Shown piece by piece: positions 1-6,146 of a stretch of DNA of 8,332 nucleotides; position 1 is the first letter of the stretch; each line of letters opens with the position of its first letter. Under the pieces are notes generated by a model, which saw only the letters and a program-made list of their open reading frames with translations, did no database searches and was not told the DNA's origin. Made by a program: the position numbers and the translations under genes. This stretch comes from an uncultured Sulfurovum sp. (GTDB taxonomy: Bacteria; Campylobacterota; Campylobacteria; Campylobacterales; Sulfurovaceae), in assembly GCA_947311605.1 (NCBI GenBank), contig CAMZLC010000063.1, positions 1 through 8,332 of the forward strand. Direction: 5' to 3'.

Positions 1-591
1 CTTAATGGATCGACCTATTTCGGCACCGTGAGACAGAAAAGCGATTATATTGCCGAATTGGTGGCGATTCTAGGTTTCTCTGCGGTACGAAATAGTGACC
101 TCTTCAGCTATCTAAATTTTGCAGACAAGCTCTACCATCATAGTAGACCCTCCAAAAAACTTTTTGCGGTCAGCAAAGAGACGGAGGTGGCATTTGGATT
201 TGATCCCCTCGGCAAGCAGGGAAACTTTTCAGCTTGGACAGATACGATCTATCGTCGTGTCAAGAAAAAATCGCTGCTCTTTCTGATCTCGGATTTTGTG
301 GGGGATATTGATCTGAGACTGTTAGCCAAAAAGCATGATCTCTTTGTTGTTATCGTACGAGACAGATTTGAAGAAAACCCATCTGAATTGGGATACTTGC
401 GTCTAGTGGATACGGAAAACGGCACAAGCTATGAGGGCGATATCAATGCAGGAACGATCCATGCATATCAGAAGGCACTGAGAGAAAATGACCAAAAACT
501 CTACAAACAGTTCAAAGAGCATGGTATTAGACATGTGAAACTGTTTACCGATGAAGATCCACTGATCAAGATCATGAGGAGGATGCGCTAA
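1..591 (+). CDS. DUF58 domain protein of the Bat operon (5'-truncated)
   Basis: This is the C-terminal 196 residues of a DUF58 protein. The frame is open from base 1. A GTG at 28 is internal, because the codons before it already match the family (an FGT motif followed by a conserved Lys and an Ala/Glu-Leu helix). DUF58 proteins have a degenerate von Willebrand A-like fold, are usually about 290-300 residues, and are typically encoded between a MoxR ATPase and VWA genes. Further family signatures are the ISDF motif near fragment residue 97 and the downstream segment RDRFEE...LGYLRLVDTENG, the typical DUF58 end. No membrane helix is visible, so a cytoplasmic location is likely. The visible start suggests Asn where the second MIDAS Ser would sit, but the expected Asp lies just outside the window. 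The stop is separated by one base from the next gene. The molecular function of the family is unknown; a role as partner of MoxR is inferred. Confidence 0.88.
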   Translation, partial: LNGSTYFGTVRQKSDYIAELVAILGFSAVRNSDLFSYLNFADKLYHHSRPSKKLFAVSKETEVAFGFDPLGKQGNFSAWTDTIYRRVKKKSLLFLISDFVGDIDLRLLAKKHDLFVVIVRDRFEENPSELGYLRLVDTENGTSYEGDINAGTIHAYQKALRENDQKLYKQFKEHGIRHVKLFTDEDPLIKIMRRMR

Positions 592-592
592 T

Positions 593-997
593 ATGGACAA
601 GAATATCAGTACACAACTCAGAGATATCAAACCACTGGTAGAGATCCCTGATAGCTCTGTCTATCTCTACTGGGGTCTGATCATACTGGTATGCGTCGCC
701 GTAGTACTGCTGGGATATCTGCTCTATAAAAGAATAGACTTCTCTGCAAAAGAGGATCAGGAAAAGCGCTCTCTGGAAGCACTCAACAGTATAGAGTGGA
801 GCAGCGCCAAAAAGGCAGCCTACAAGGCGACCTATTATGGCAGACTCCTGGCTACAGATGAGAGAAAAAAGGAGCTTTTTGCACAGCTGTTACCACTGCT
901 AGAACGCTATAAATACAAAAAAGAGACCGACAAGGTGGATGACGCCACGAAGCGACAATTTGAACTCTATCGAAAGGTATGCAATGGATCAGTTTGA
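593..997 (+). CDS. DUF4381-like small membrane protein of the Bat operon
   Basis: This 134-residue protein has one predicted membrane helix at about residues 24-45, followed by Lys/Arg and a mostly helical, charged C-terminal domain of about 85 residues. The N-terminal LRDIKP motif and its position between a DUF58 gene and a VWA gene match the DUF4381 family. The residue-level match elsewhere is weak, because the Trp/Pro-rich segment usual before the helix is missing. The positive-inside rule suggests that the C-terminal domain is cytoplasmic. A consensus AGGAGG at 577-582 lies 10 bases before the ATG, inside the end of the preceding gene. The 3' end overlaps batA by 14 bases. No enzymatic motif is seen. 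The function is unknown; it may link cytoplasmic DUF58/MoxR to the membrane VWA proteins (inference). Confidence 0.8.
   Translation: MDKNISTQLRDIKPLVEIPDSSVYLYWGLIILVCVAVVLLGYLLYKRIDFSAKEDQEKRSLEALNSIEWSSAKKAAYKATYYGRLLATDERKKELFAQLLPLLERYKYKKETDKVDDATKRQFELYRKVCNGSV
972..977 (+). promoter_or_regulatory. Ribosome binding site that sets the batA start
   Basis: GAAAGG lies six bases before the ATG at 984. The reading frame stays open upstream to 939, but the added residues (MTPRSDN...) do not resemble a BatA N-terminus and have no such site. The ATG at 984 is therefore preferred. The site lies inside the preceding gene, consistent with translational coupling. Confidence 0.65.
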
Positions 998-1907
998 TGT
1001 GCAGTATCCTTATGCCTTGGGCTTGATCCTGATTTTTTGGCTCTGTGCTAGATTTTGTGCAGCTCGGGCTTCGGCAATCTACTTTCCCCATATTCATACC
1101 CTTTTGGCATCACAGGGGAAGCGGAGCAGATGGCTGGATTTTTTGAAATGGTTTGGCATTGTCAGTGTGCTGTTGGCACTCTCTTCTCCTGTGATGACAA
1201 AATCCTACAAGGATACCAAAAAAAAAGGCAGAGATATTATGCTGGTCATTGATTCCAGTGGGTCGATGAATCAGAGAGGTTTTGACAGACTGGATCCTAT
1301 GAAAAACAAATTTGATGTGGTCAAAGAGGTAGTGTGGGACTTTATCGACAAGAGAAAAAAGGACCGTCTGGGACTGATCACCTTTGCAGATGTAGCATTT
1401 GTGGCTTCTCCTTTGACTTTTGAAAATGCATTCTTACAAGACATTATCAAAATGCAGGAGCTTGGCATTGCCGGAAGAAAAACAGCGATCAATGATGCCT
1501 TGCTGCAAACCTACTCTATCCTTTCCAAAAGTGATGCCAAGAGCAAGATCGCCATTTTGCTGACAGACGGTATCGAGAATATGAGCAAGATATCACTGGA
1601 GGATATACTGGGCGTCATCAAAAAAAGCGGTATTCGCCTCTATACCATAGGCATAGGCAGCTACAGAGATTTTGACGCACGGTATCTGCAGAGGCTAGCC
1701 AAAGCGGGCAAAGGAAAATTCTTTTCTGCCAACAACAAAGAAGCGTTGGAAAAGATATATAGCGATATAGATAAGCTAGAAGCCAGCAAGATCAAAAGTA
1801 AAAAGATTGTGCAGCATACCTACCTCTATGTCTATCCACTGTTTGCGGCGATCATTGCGCTGCTCCTGTTTCTCTATTTTCGGACGGCCAGGGGGATTGA
1901 ATCATGA
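984..1907 (+). CDS. batA: BatA-type VWA domain membrane protein
   Basis: This 307-residue protein has the layout of BatA: two N-terminal membrane helices (about 9-27 and 50-70), a von Willebrand factor A domain (about 84-265) and one C-terminal helix (about 279-299). The metal-binding MIDAS site looks complete: DSSGS at 90-94, Thr167 in the segment GRKTAIND, and Asp195 in LLTDG. It should therefore bind a divalent cation and engage a partner in a metal-dependent way. The length is close to the usual 310-330. The charge pattern weakly suggests that the VWA domain faces the periplasm. It overlaps the upstream gene by 14 bases and batB by four (ATGA). The name rests on domain layout and its place directly before a second VWA gene followed by TPR and BatD genes. 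Bat proteins were first linked to aerotolerance in Bacteroides; their exact role is unsettled. Confidence 0.9.
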   Translation: MDQFDVQYPYALGLILIFWLCARFCAARASAIYFPHIHTLLASQGKRSRWLDFLKWFGIVSVLLALSSPVMTKSYKDTKKKGRDIMLVIDSSGSMNQRGFDRLDPMKNKFDVVKEVVWDFIDKRKKDRLGLITFADVAFVASPLTFENAFLQDIIKMQELGIAGRKTAINDALLQTYSILSKSDAKSKIAILLTDGIENMSKISLEDILGVIKKSGIRLYTIGIGSYRDFDARYLQRLAKAGKGKFFSANNKEALEKIYSDIDKLEASKIKSKKIVQHTYLYVYPLFAAIIALLLFLYFRTARGIES

Positions 1908-2875
1908 GTTTTGTCTACCCCTATTTTTTCTGGATCATGATCGTGCCTTTTGTTGTGTTCGTTTTCCTGGTATTGACCAACAAGGAAAAGGCAGCAAGAG
2001 TCTTTGATGAAAAAGTGCTGGAGCGTTTGAGGGTGGAGAATGATGCGCTGCCTGCCGGCTTACGTAATGTGCTGCTTTTTGCGGCGATTTTTTTCATGAT
2101 CGTGGCACTTTCCCGCCCAGTCATTGAGAAGGGAGAGAAAAGCGTGTCGATCCGGGGATTGAGCCTGATGGCATCCATTGACATCTCAGGCTCTATGCGC
2201 AGCAAGGATATCTATCCCAACAGACTGGAGTTTGCCAAGCGCAAGCTTATCGGTCTGCTGCATGAGATGCCTACGGACGAAGTGGGCTTGACAGCATTTG
2301 CGCATGTGTCGTTTATGCTCGCACCTTTCAGTAGCGACAAAACCACCCTGGAGCAGATCATAGAGGGGGTAGATGAGAGCTATATCAATATGGCTTCGAC
2401 AGACTTTACGGTACTAGGGAGACTGGCTACAAAAATGCTGGAGAAAAAGAACCCCAAAATCCTGGTCGTAGTGAGTGACGGTGGAGACAAAGAGGCACTC
2501 AAAGGCTTTGAGGAGATTCTCAAAAAAGAGAAAATCACCCTCTATGCGATTCTGGTCGGTACCCAAAGAGGTGCACCGGTACTGGATGCCAGAGGAAAGC
2601 CTCTCAAAACAAAAAATGGCGCGATCGCCATTTCTCAGCTCAATAAAGATCTAGGAACTATAGCGGAAAAAAGCGGAGGTGCCACTGTCGTAGCAAGTCC
2701 AGGAAATGAGGATATAAAAAAACTTGTACGCGCTATGCACAAGAAGTTTACCAATCAGAAGCGTGGAGAGATCAAGATCAAAGAACGGACAGAATTTTTC
2801 ATCTATCCCCTGATGCTCTCTGTGTTATTGCTTCTGATTGGCTTTAGTTCCATCCCAAAACGGAGAATACGATGA
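1904..2875 (+). CDS. batB: BatB-type VWA domain membrane protein
   Basis: This second VWA protein has 323 residues. It has two N-terminal helices (about 5-24 and 54-72), a VWA domain (about 87-275) and a C-terminal helix (about 298-316) followed by the basic tail PKRRIR. The MIDAS elements are present: DISGS at 93-97, Thr166 in the STDFT segment, and Asp192 in VVSDGGD. A BatB-like feature is the insertion after the fifth strand, around 222-245, carrying PVLDARGKPLKTKNG, then SQLN and a conserved Gly-Gly. The Lys/Arg-rich loop 25-53 and the basic tail would both be cytoplasmic by the positive-inside rule, placing the VWA domain in the periplasm (inference). GGGGGA at 1891-1896 sits seven bases before the ATG. 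Both ends use ATGA overlaps with their neighbours, suggesting coupled synthesis of BatA, BatB and BatC in fixed ratio. Confidence 0.9.
   Translation: MSFVYPYFFWIMIVPFVVFVFLVLTNKEKAARVFDEKVLERLRVENDALPAGLRNVLLFAAIFFMIVALSRPVIEKGEKSVSIRGLSLMASIDISGSMRSKDIYPNRLEFAKRKLIGLLHEMPTDEVGLTAFAHVSFMLAPFSSDKTTLEQIIEGVDESYINMASTDFTVLGRLATKMLEKKNPKILVVVSDGGDKEALKGFEEILKKEKITLYAILVGTQRGAPVLDARGKPLKTKNGAIAISQLNKDLGTIAEKSGGATVVASPGNEDIKKLVRAMHKKFTNQKRGEIKIKERTEFFIYPLMLSVLLLLIGFSSIPKRRIR
2614..2633. other. Perfect 8-bp hairpin inside batB
   Basis: AAATGGCG, a CGAT loop, then CGCCATTT form an uninterrupted 8-bp stem with a tetraloop. It lies in the batB insertion region encoding KNGAIAI. A short pyrimidine run (TTTCTC) follows on the + strand, but there is no real U-tract. 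It may be a pause or mRNA stability element, or chance. Confidence 0.35.
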
Positions 2876-3714
2876 TAAAGAGACTACTTTCATTTTTCAT
2901 TTTTCATTTTTCATTTTTCACTATTGTCAATGCAGGAATAACGGACTTTAAAACCATTCAAGCGGCACAGGAAGCCTATGATGCTAAAGATTACAACAAG
3001 AGCAGCAAACTATACAGGGGACTCCAAAAAGATGAGGCAAGCAGGAATTATGATCTCGGAAATGCCTATTATAAAGCAGGGCAATATGCCAAAGCAGGCA
3101 AAGCATTGAAGCGAGCCAAAGGGGAGGGGGTAGATGAACTGCAGCGTCTGCATAATCTGGGAAATGTCTACTTTAGGCAGAAAAAGTTTGATCATGCCAT
3201 CAAAGCGTATGAAGCAGCATTGAAGCACAGGGAGGATGTTGATACCCGCTTCAATCTTGAGTTGGCCAAAAAGCAGAAGAAAAAACAGCAAGAGAAAAAG
3301 AAGCAACAAAAGAAAAAGAAAGATCAGCAGAATAAGAAAAAAAAGAACGATCAAAAAAAGAAAAATAAAAAGAAAAACAACAAGAGTAAAGATCAAAACA
3401 AAAACCAGAAGAAAGAACCTAAAAAGAAAAACGAGAATAAAGGGCAAAAGAAGAAAGAGAAAAATAAGGAGAGCAAAAAGGGGAAAAAGAAAGAAAACAA
3501 GGAAAAGCAAAAAAGTGGATCCAAAGAAAAATCGGGACAAAAAGAGGGTACGAAGCAGCCACAAAAATCCAAACAGGAGAAACAAAAAGCCATGAGACAA
3601 AAGGAGCTGAGAAAATTGATGAAGAAGATGGGCAATGGGAAAATGCCCACATTGATGTATCGTGCAGGCGGAGGAAAAAAAGCAAAAAGGAATCAAGATG
3701 TCAATCCATGGTAA
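2872..3714 (+). CDS. batC: BatC-type periplasmic TPR protein with poly-lysine tail
   Basis: This 280-residue protein begins with a signal peptide (MIKRLL, then a Phe-rich core) with likely cleavage after VNA at 19-21. About three TPR-like helical hairpins follow: roughly 26-51, 57-84 (RNYDLGNAYYKAGQYAKA) and 89-131 (LHNLGNVYFRQKKFDHAIKAY). Residues 133-240 are extremely low in complexity. By hand count 52 of these 108 residues are Lys and the rest are almost all Gln, Asn, Glu, Asp, Ser and Gly. A short C-terminal block ends in DVNPW. TPRs followed by a charged tail, between batB and batD, is the BatC layout. TPRs usually bind peptides, so a scaffolding role with BatB and BatD is likely (inference). 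The ATG overlaps the batB stop as ATGA, with GGAGA about six bases upstream. Signal-peptide codons 6-17 contain a 7-nt tandem repeat, and the Lys tract contains A7-A8 runs; both are slippage-prone. Confidence 0.88.
   Translation: MIKRLLSFFIFHFSFFTIVNAGITDFKTIQAAQEAYDAKDYNKSSKLYRGLQKDEASRNYDLGNAYYKAGQYAKAGKALKRAKGEGVDELQRLHNLGNVYFRQKKFDHAIKAYEAALKHREDVDTRFNLELAKKQKKKQQEKKKQQKKKKDQQNKKKKNDQKKKNKKKNNKSKDQNKNQKKEPKKKNENKGQKKKEKNKESKKGKKKENKEKQKSGSKEKSGQKEGTKQPQKSKQEKQKAMRQKELRKLMKKMGNGKMPTLMYRAGGGKKAKRNQDVNPW
2888..2920 (+). repeat. Heptanucleotide tandem repeat (TTTCATT, 4.7 copies)
   Basis: Thirty-three bases show perfect 7-nt periodicity with unit TTTCATT: four full copies plus five bases. 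The tract encodes the hydrophobic core of the BatC signal peptide. Because seven is not a multiple of three, a change of one unit shifts the frame. One extra unit leads to TAA at 2949-2951; one fewer leads to TAA at 2939-2941. Only changes of three units keep BatC in frame. Confidence 0.9.
3265..3600 (+). other. A-rich polypurine tract encoding the BatC lysine tail
   Basis: The + strand here is made almost wholly of AAA, AAG, CAA/CAG, AAT/AAC and GAA/GAG codons, with homopolymers of A8 (3337-3344) and A7 (3353-3359). The bias explains long open frames on both strands that are not genes. The in-frame AAA AAA AAG at 3337-3345 contains the heptamer A AAA AAG known from dnaX frameshifting. Confidence 0.85.
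3685..3690 (+). promoter_or_regulatory. Ribosome binding site that sets the batD start
   Basis: AAAAGG lies seven bases before the ATG at 3698, inside the end of batC. The frame is open further upstream to a GTG at 3662, but that would add a highly charged stretch before the signal peptide. An ATG at 3716, just after the batC stop, has a poorer site. The start at 3698 is the best supported, 3716 the alternative. Confidence 0.6.
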
Positions 3715-5278
3715 AATGATTTTAAAATTATTTCTGACAATGACCATGATGGGTGTTGTGCTCTTTGGGGCAGGGGTGAAACTGAGACTCAACAGTACCG
3801 AAGTCATCGAAGGCAATCCCCTGGAAGTGCAGATCGTCGCAGAGGGAAAAAACATCCTATTTCCGAATATTGATAATGTAGGGGGTTTTCCTGTGGAGGG
3901 CAATTCCGTCACCTCCAAACTGGAATCAAGTTATATCAATGGTACGTTTTCATCCAAGAGTCTCAAGACATTGAGATTTAACTTCTATCCTGAAACCGAC
4001 ATGACGATTCCTGCCTTCAAGGTGACGATAGAGGGAAAGGTCTATCAGACCAAACCGACCAAAATACATGTCATCAAGCCCTCTGCTGTTACGGCGAAAA
4101 GTGTCGATGGATATACCCTGCGTATCAAAAGCAACAAGAAGGAGGTTTATGTTGGTGAACCCTTTATCGTGACAGTGGATTTTTTTGAGCCGCGTAACAG
4201 TGCAGTAGCCAAAGTAGAGTATACGCCACCACAGTTCAAGGCGTTTTTTTCCCAGTCGTTGGGAGAGGAGAAGCTCAAGCGCTCTGCCGGCGGTACGCTG
4301 CATCAACTTCAATACCTGGTGAGTGCGAAGGAGGAAGGCAAGCGGACGATCATGCCACCCAAGGCAAGGGTGGGGATACGGAGTTTTAGCGGCGCAAGCA
4401 GCGATCCATGGGGATTTTTTGCCAATGATATTCAGTGGCATTCTGTCCGAGCAGCCCCCTTGAGTATGGTAGTAAAACCCGTACCCGGCAATGTAGATTT
4501 GATCGGTCTTTTCAAAGTACAGAGCAGTGTGGACCACACCCATGTCAAGGCCAATACTCCTGTCACATATACGCTGCATATCTCCGGTGAAGGCAGTCTG
4601 GACGATCTGGCCAATCCCAAGTTCGATGTGCCGGGGGTGACGGTATATGGTGACGATGCCAAAGTCACCAGCAAGGTAGCAGGAGATAAGGTGCTGAGCC
4701 AATATGAGAGAAAATATGTATTTATCTCAGACCAGGATTTCACTATCCCTTCACTGAGTTTTAAAAGTTTTGATTATATCTCTCAAAAAAGCAAAACACT
4801 GGTGACCAAAGCACACAAGATCAACGTGGACAATGCGGGTGTCATGACGCAGACAAAAGCGCCAACTGCACAGGAGGACAAGCCGGTATCTATACAAAAA
4901 AATCCTCACAGCACAGCCGTGAGCCATGAGCAGAACAGAAGTATCCTGGAGGATGAAGCCTACTATCAGGAGAGAGAGGCACAAGCCCAAACAGGCTATC
5001 CGCTCTGGGTCACTGTTTTGGGTTTTGTGCTGGGCATACTCTTCACTCTGTTGATGCAAAAGATTCTGGTCTATGTTTCCCAAAGGAGAAATCGGAAAAA
5101 AAGAGCACATTACAGTACCAAAGAGGCGCTGAAAATACTCTATCCCCATACCAACCATCACAAAAAGATAGAGGCTATGGTAAGAAAACTTTACGAAAAA
5201 GAAAATGGCAATCACACTATCTCTATAGATAGGAAGGAGCTGGACAAGATGATCAATGAGGTGCTGGAGGGATCCTAG
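3698..5278 (+). CDS. batD: BatD-type exported membrane-anchored protein
   Basis: This 526-residue protein fits the BatD (oxygen tolerance) family. It has an N-terminal signal sequence (hydrophobic core about 8-25), a long beta-rich region, one membrane helix at about 434-460, then a basic stop-transfer segment (RRNRKKRA) and a cytoplasmic tail of about 60 residues with predicted helices. The outer region holds at least three similar modules, each opening with a strand and an EV..G-P..V pattern: about 27-127 (STEVIEGNPLEVQIV), 139-262 (KKEVYVGEPFIVTVDF) and 271-378 (VKANTPVTYTLHISGEG), as expected of tandem beta-sandwich domains. It has no Cys and no catalytic motif. It overlaps batC by 17 bases and ends the operon, 7 bp from the convergent tyrA stop. 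BatD is thought to work with BatA/B/C in the envelope; the cytoplasmic tail could reach DUF58 or MoxR (inference). Confidence 0.88.
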   Translation: MSIHGKMILKLFLTMTMMGVVLFGAGVKLRLNSTEVIEGNPLEVQIVAEGKNILFPNIDNVGGFPVEGNSVTSKLESSYINGTFSSKSLKTLRFNFYPETDMTIPAFKVTIEGKVYQTKPTKIHVIKPSAVTAKSVDGYTLRIKSNKKEVYVGEPFIVTVDFFEPRNSAVAKVEYTPPQFKAFFSQSLGEEKLKRSAGGTLHQLQYLVSAKEEGKRTIMPPKARVGIRSFSGASSDPWGFFANDIQWHSVRAAPLSMVVKPVPGNVDLIGLFKVQSSVDHTHVKANTPVTYTLHISGEGSLDDLANPKFDVPGVTVYGDDAKVTSKVAGDKVLSQYERKYVFISDQDFTIPSLSFKSFDYISQKSKTLVTKAHKINVDNAGVMTQTKAPTAQEDKPVSIQKNPHSTAVSHEQNRSILEDEAYYQEREAQAQTGYPLWVTVLGFVLGILFTLLMQKILVYVSQRRNRKKRAHYSTKEALKILYPHTNHHKKIEAMVRKLYEKENGNHTISIDRKELDKMINEVLEGS

Positions 5279-5295
5279 AGGAGTGTCAGAGGATC
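5271..5295. other. Short inverted repeat across the convergent stop codons
   Basis: GATCCT (5271-5276) and AGGATC (5290-5295) can pair around a 13-base loop that contains the batD and tyrA stops. There is no T-run after the stem in either direction, so it is not a normal intrinsic terminator. It is the only structure in the 7-bp gap between these genes. Confidence 0.3.
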
Positions 5296-6116
5296 TGGTG
5301 CAGGGTATTGGCCTTGCTCATCCAATGGTGCAGTGCTTCCCAGTTTTCCTCTTCGACCAGGCTTCGACACCTTTCCAACTCTTCCGCAAAAGAGTCTATG
5401 CCATCCAGCAAATATTTTCTGTTTTGCTGAAAGATATCGCGCCACATATTGGGTGAGGATTTGGCGATACGACTCATATCTTTGAAGCCACCGCCGGCAA
5501 GTGCCGTGATCGCTTTAGGGTCTTCCTGTTTCATAACCGCGTTTGCTAGTGCGTAACTCAGTGCATGCGGCATATGGGAGATATAGGCCGCATGCCTATC
5601 ATGCTCCTTCGCACCCATATAAAAAAGCTTCATGCCCATATCAGTAAAGATCTGCTTGGCTATGTTTCGTTGCTGTTCTCCGCTCTCTTCGAGATCACAG
5701 AGTACGACAGCTTTCCCATGATAAAGCCCCTCTATGGCGGCAGAGGGGCCGGATTTTTCGGTACCGGTCATAGGGTGTGCTGCAACAAAATTTTCTCGTA
5801 TCTCTTTGGGAACAGACAGAATAATTTTTTCTTTGGTACTTCCTAGATCGATAATGGTTGTCTTATTCTCTATTTCTGGCAGGCTTTTAAGCAGCGCAAT
5901 GATGCCATCTACGGGTACCGCCAAAAAGAGTACATCCACACCATAAAAAGCTTCCAGTGTATCAACCACCTTATCAACAATGCCATATTCCAATGCTTCA
6001 ATACAATGTTGATCATTGTGATCAAAACCAATCACTTCTGCATGGGTATCGCTCTTTTTGAGCGCAATGCCAAGAGAGCCCCCCATCAAGCCCAAACCGA
6101 CAATTCCAATTTTCAC
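5286..6116 (-). CDS. tyrA: Prephenate dehydrogenase (TyrA)
   Basis: This 276-residue monofunctional TyrA oxidatively decarboxylates prephenate to 4-hydroxyphenylpyruvate in tyrosine synthesis, in the cytoplasm. The N-terminal Rossmann motif is GLGLMGGS (7-14). Asp32 at the end of the second strand (VIGFD) points to NAD+ rather than NADP+. The segment HPMTGTEKSG starts at His114, the position of the catalytic His in the family. The dimerisation domain carries HDRHAAYISHMPHALSYAL (172-190) and FKDMSRIAKSSPNMW (211-225), both typical. There is no chorismate mutase or ACT domain, so feedback control by tyrosine through ACT is not expected. The start is GTG at 6116-6114, preceded by AAAGGA with a five-base spacer. 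It has a divergent promoter shared with bamA and is convergent with batD. I recall the same tyrA/bamA neighbourhood in Campylobacter. Confidence 0.95.
   Translation of the reverse strand: MKIGIVGLGLMGGSLGIALKKSDTHAEVIGFDHNDQHCIEALEYGIVDKVVDTLEAFYGVDVLFLAVPVDGIIALLKSLPEIENKTTIIDLGSTKEKIILSVPKEIRENFVAAHPMTGTEKSGPSAAIEGLYHGKAVVLCDLEESGEQQRNIAKQIFTDMGMKLFYMGAKEHDRHAAYISHMPHALSYALANAVMKQEDPKAITALAGGGFKDMSRIAKSSPNMWRDIFQQNRKYLLDGIDSFAEELERCRSLVEEENWEALHHWMSKANTLHQIL
5726..5758 (+). terminator. Possible terminator-like hairpin inside tyrA
   Basis: GCCCCTCT (5726-5733) and AGAGGGGC (5742-5749) form a perfect, GC-rich 8-bp stem with an 8-base loop. On the + strand four bases (CGGA) and then TTTTT follow, resembling an intrinsic terminator with a spacer, about 450 bases beyond the end of batD. 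On the - strand the same stem is followed at once by TTTAT within the tyrA message. It lies in conserved TyrA codons 123-131, so coding constraint may explain part of it. Confidence 0.35.
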
Positions 6117-6121
6117 AACGA

Positions 6122-6127
6122 TCCTTT
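6122..6127 (-). promoter_or_regulatory. Ribosome binding site for tyrA (supports GTG start)
   Basis: On the - strand AAAGGA precedes the GTG start by five bases (TCGTT). The Rossmann strand MKIGIVG begins exactly at this GTG, so the unusual start codon is well supported. Confidence 0.75.
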
Positions 6128-6131
6128 AAAG

Positions 6132-6146
6132 TATGATGCCATCATA
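6132..6146. promoter_or_regulatory. Palindrome at the predicted tyrA transcription start (candidate operator)
   Basis: TATGATG, one central base, then CATCATA is a perfect inverted repeat with 7-bp arms. Its centre at 6139 is where transcription from the tyrA -10 would begin, and one arm touches the -10 box. A repressor bound here would block tyrA initiation. No regulator is named; the site could also be a chance palindrome. Confidence 0.4.

Noticed and set aside
28..591. GTG at 28 as the start of the first gene
   Set aside because: The codons from 1 to 27 already match DUF58, and no ribosome binding site is seen; the gene begins before the window.
2621..2628. GCGATCGC octamer resembling the cyanobacterial HIP1 element
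   Set aside because: I noticed only this one copy in the window, and the gene content is not cyanobacterial.
3236..3595. Arg/Lys-rich open frame of 119 codons on the + strand within batC
   Set aside because: A composition effect of the A-rich tract read in the +1 frame; the batC frame has a signal peptide and TPRs and continues through it.
3629..3649. Small hairpin TGGGCA/TGCCCA at the end of batC as an operon terminator
   Set aside because: Six-bp stem with a 9-base loop and no T-run; translation of batC and then batD continues across it.
3662..3697. GTG at 3662 as the batD start
   Set aside because: It would put a charged, Lys-rich stretch before the signal peptide; the ATG at 3698 has a better-placed ribosome binding site.
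3010..3918. Long open frame of 302 codons on the - strand
   Set aside because: It lies opposite batC and batD; its Phe/Leu-rich product is the complement of Lys codons in a polypurine tract. It has no family likeness.
3950..4702. Open frame of 250 codons on the - strand opposite batD
   Set aside because: Shadow of batD; no recognisable domain, and batD fits its family across the same stretch.
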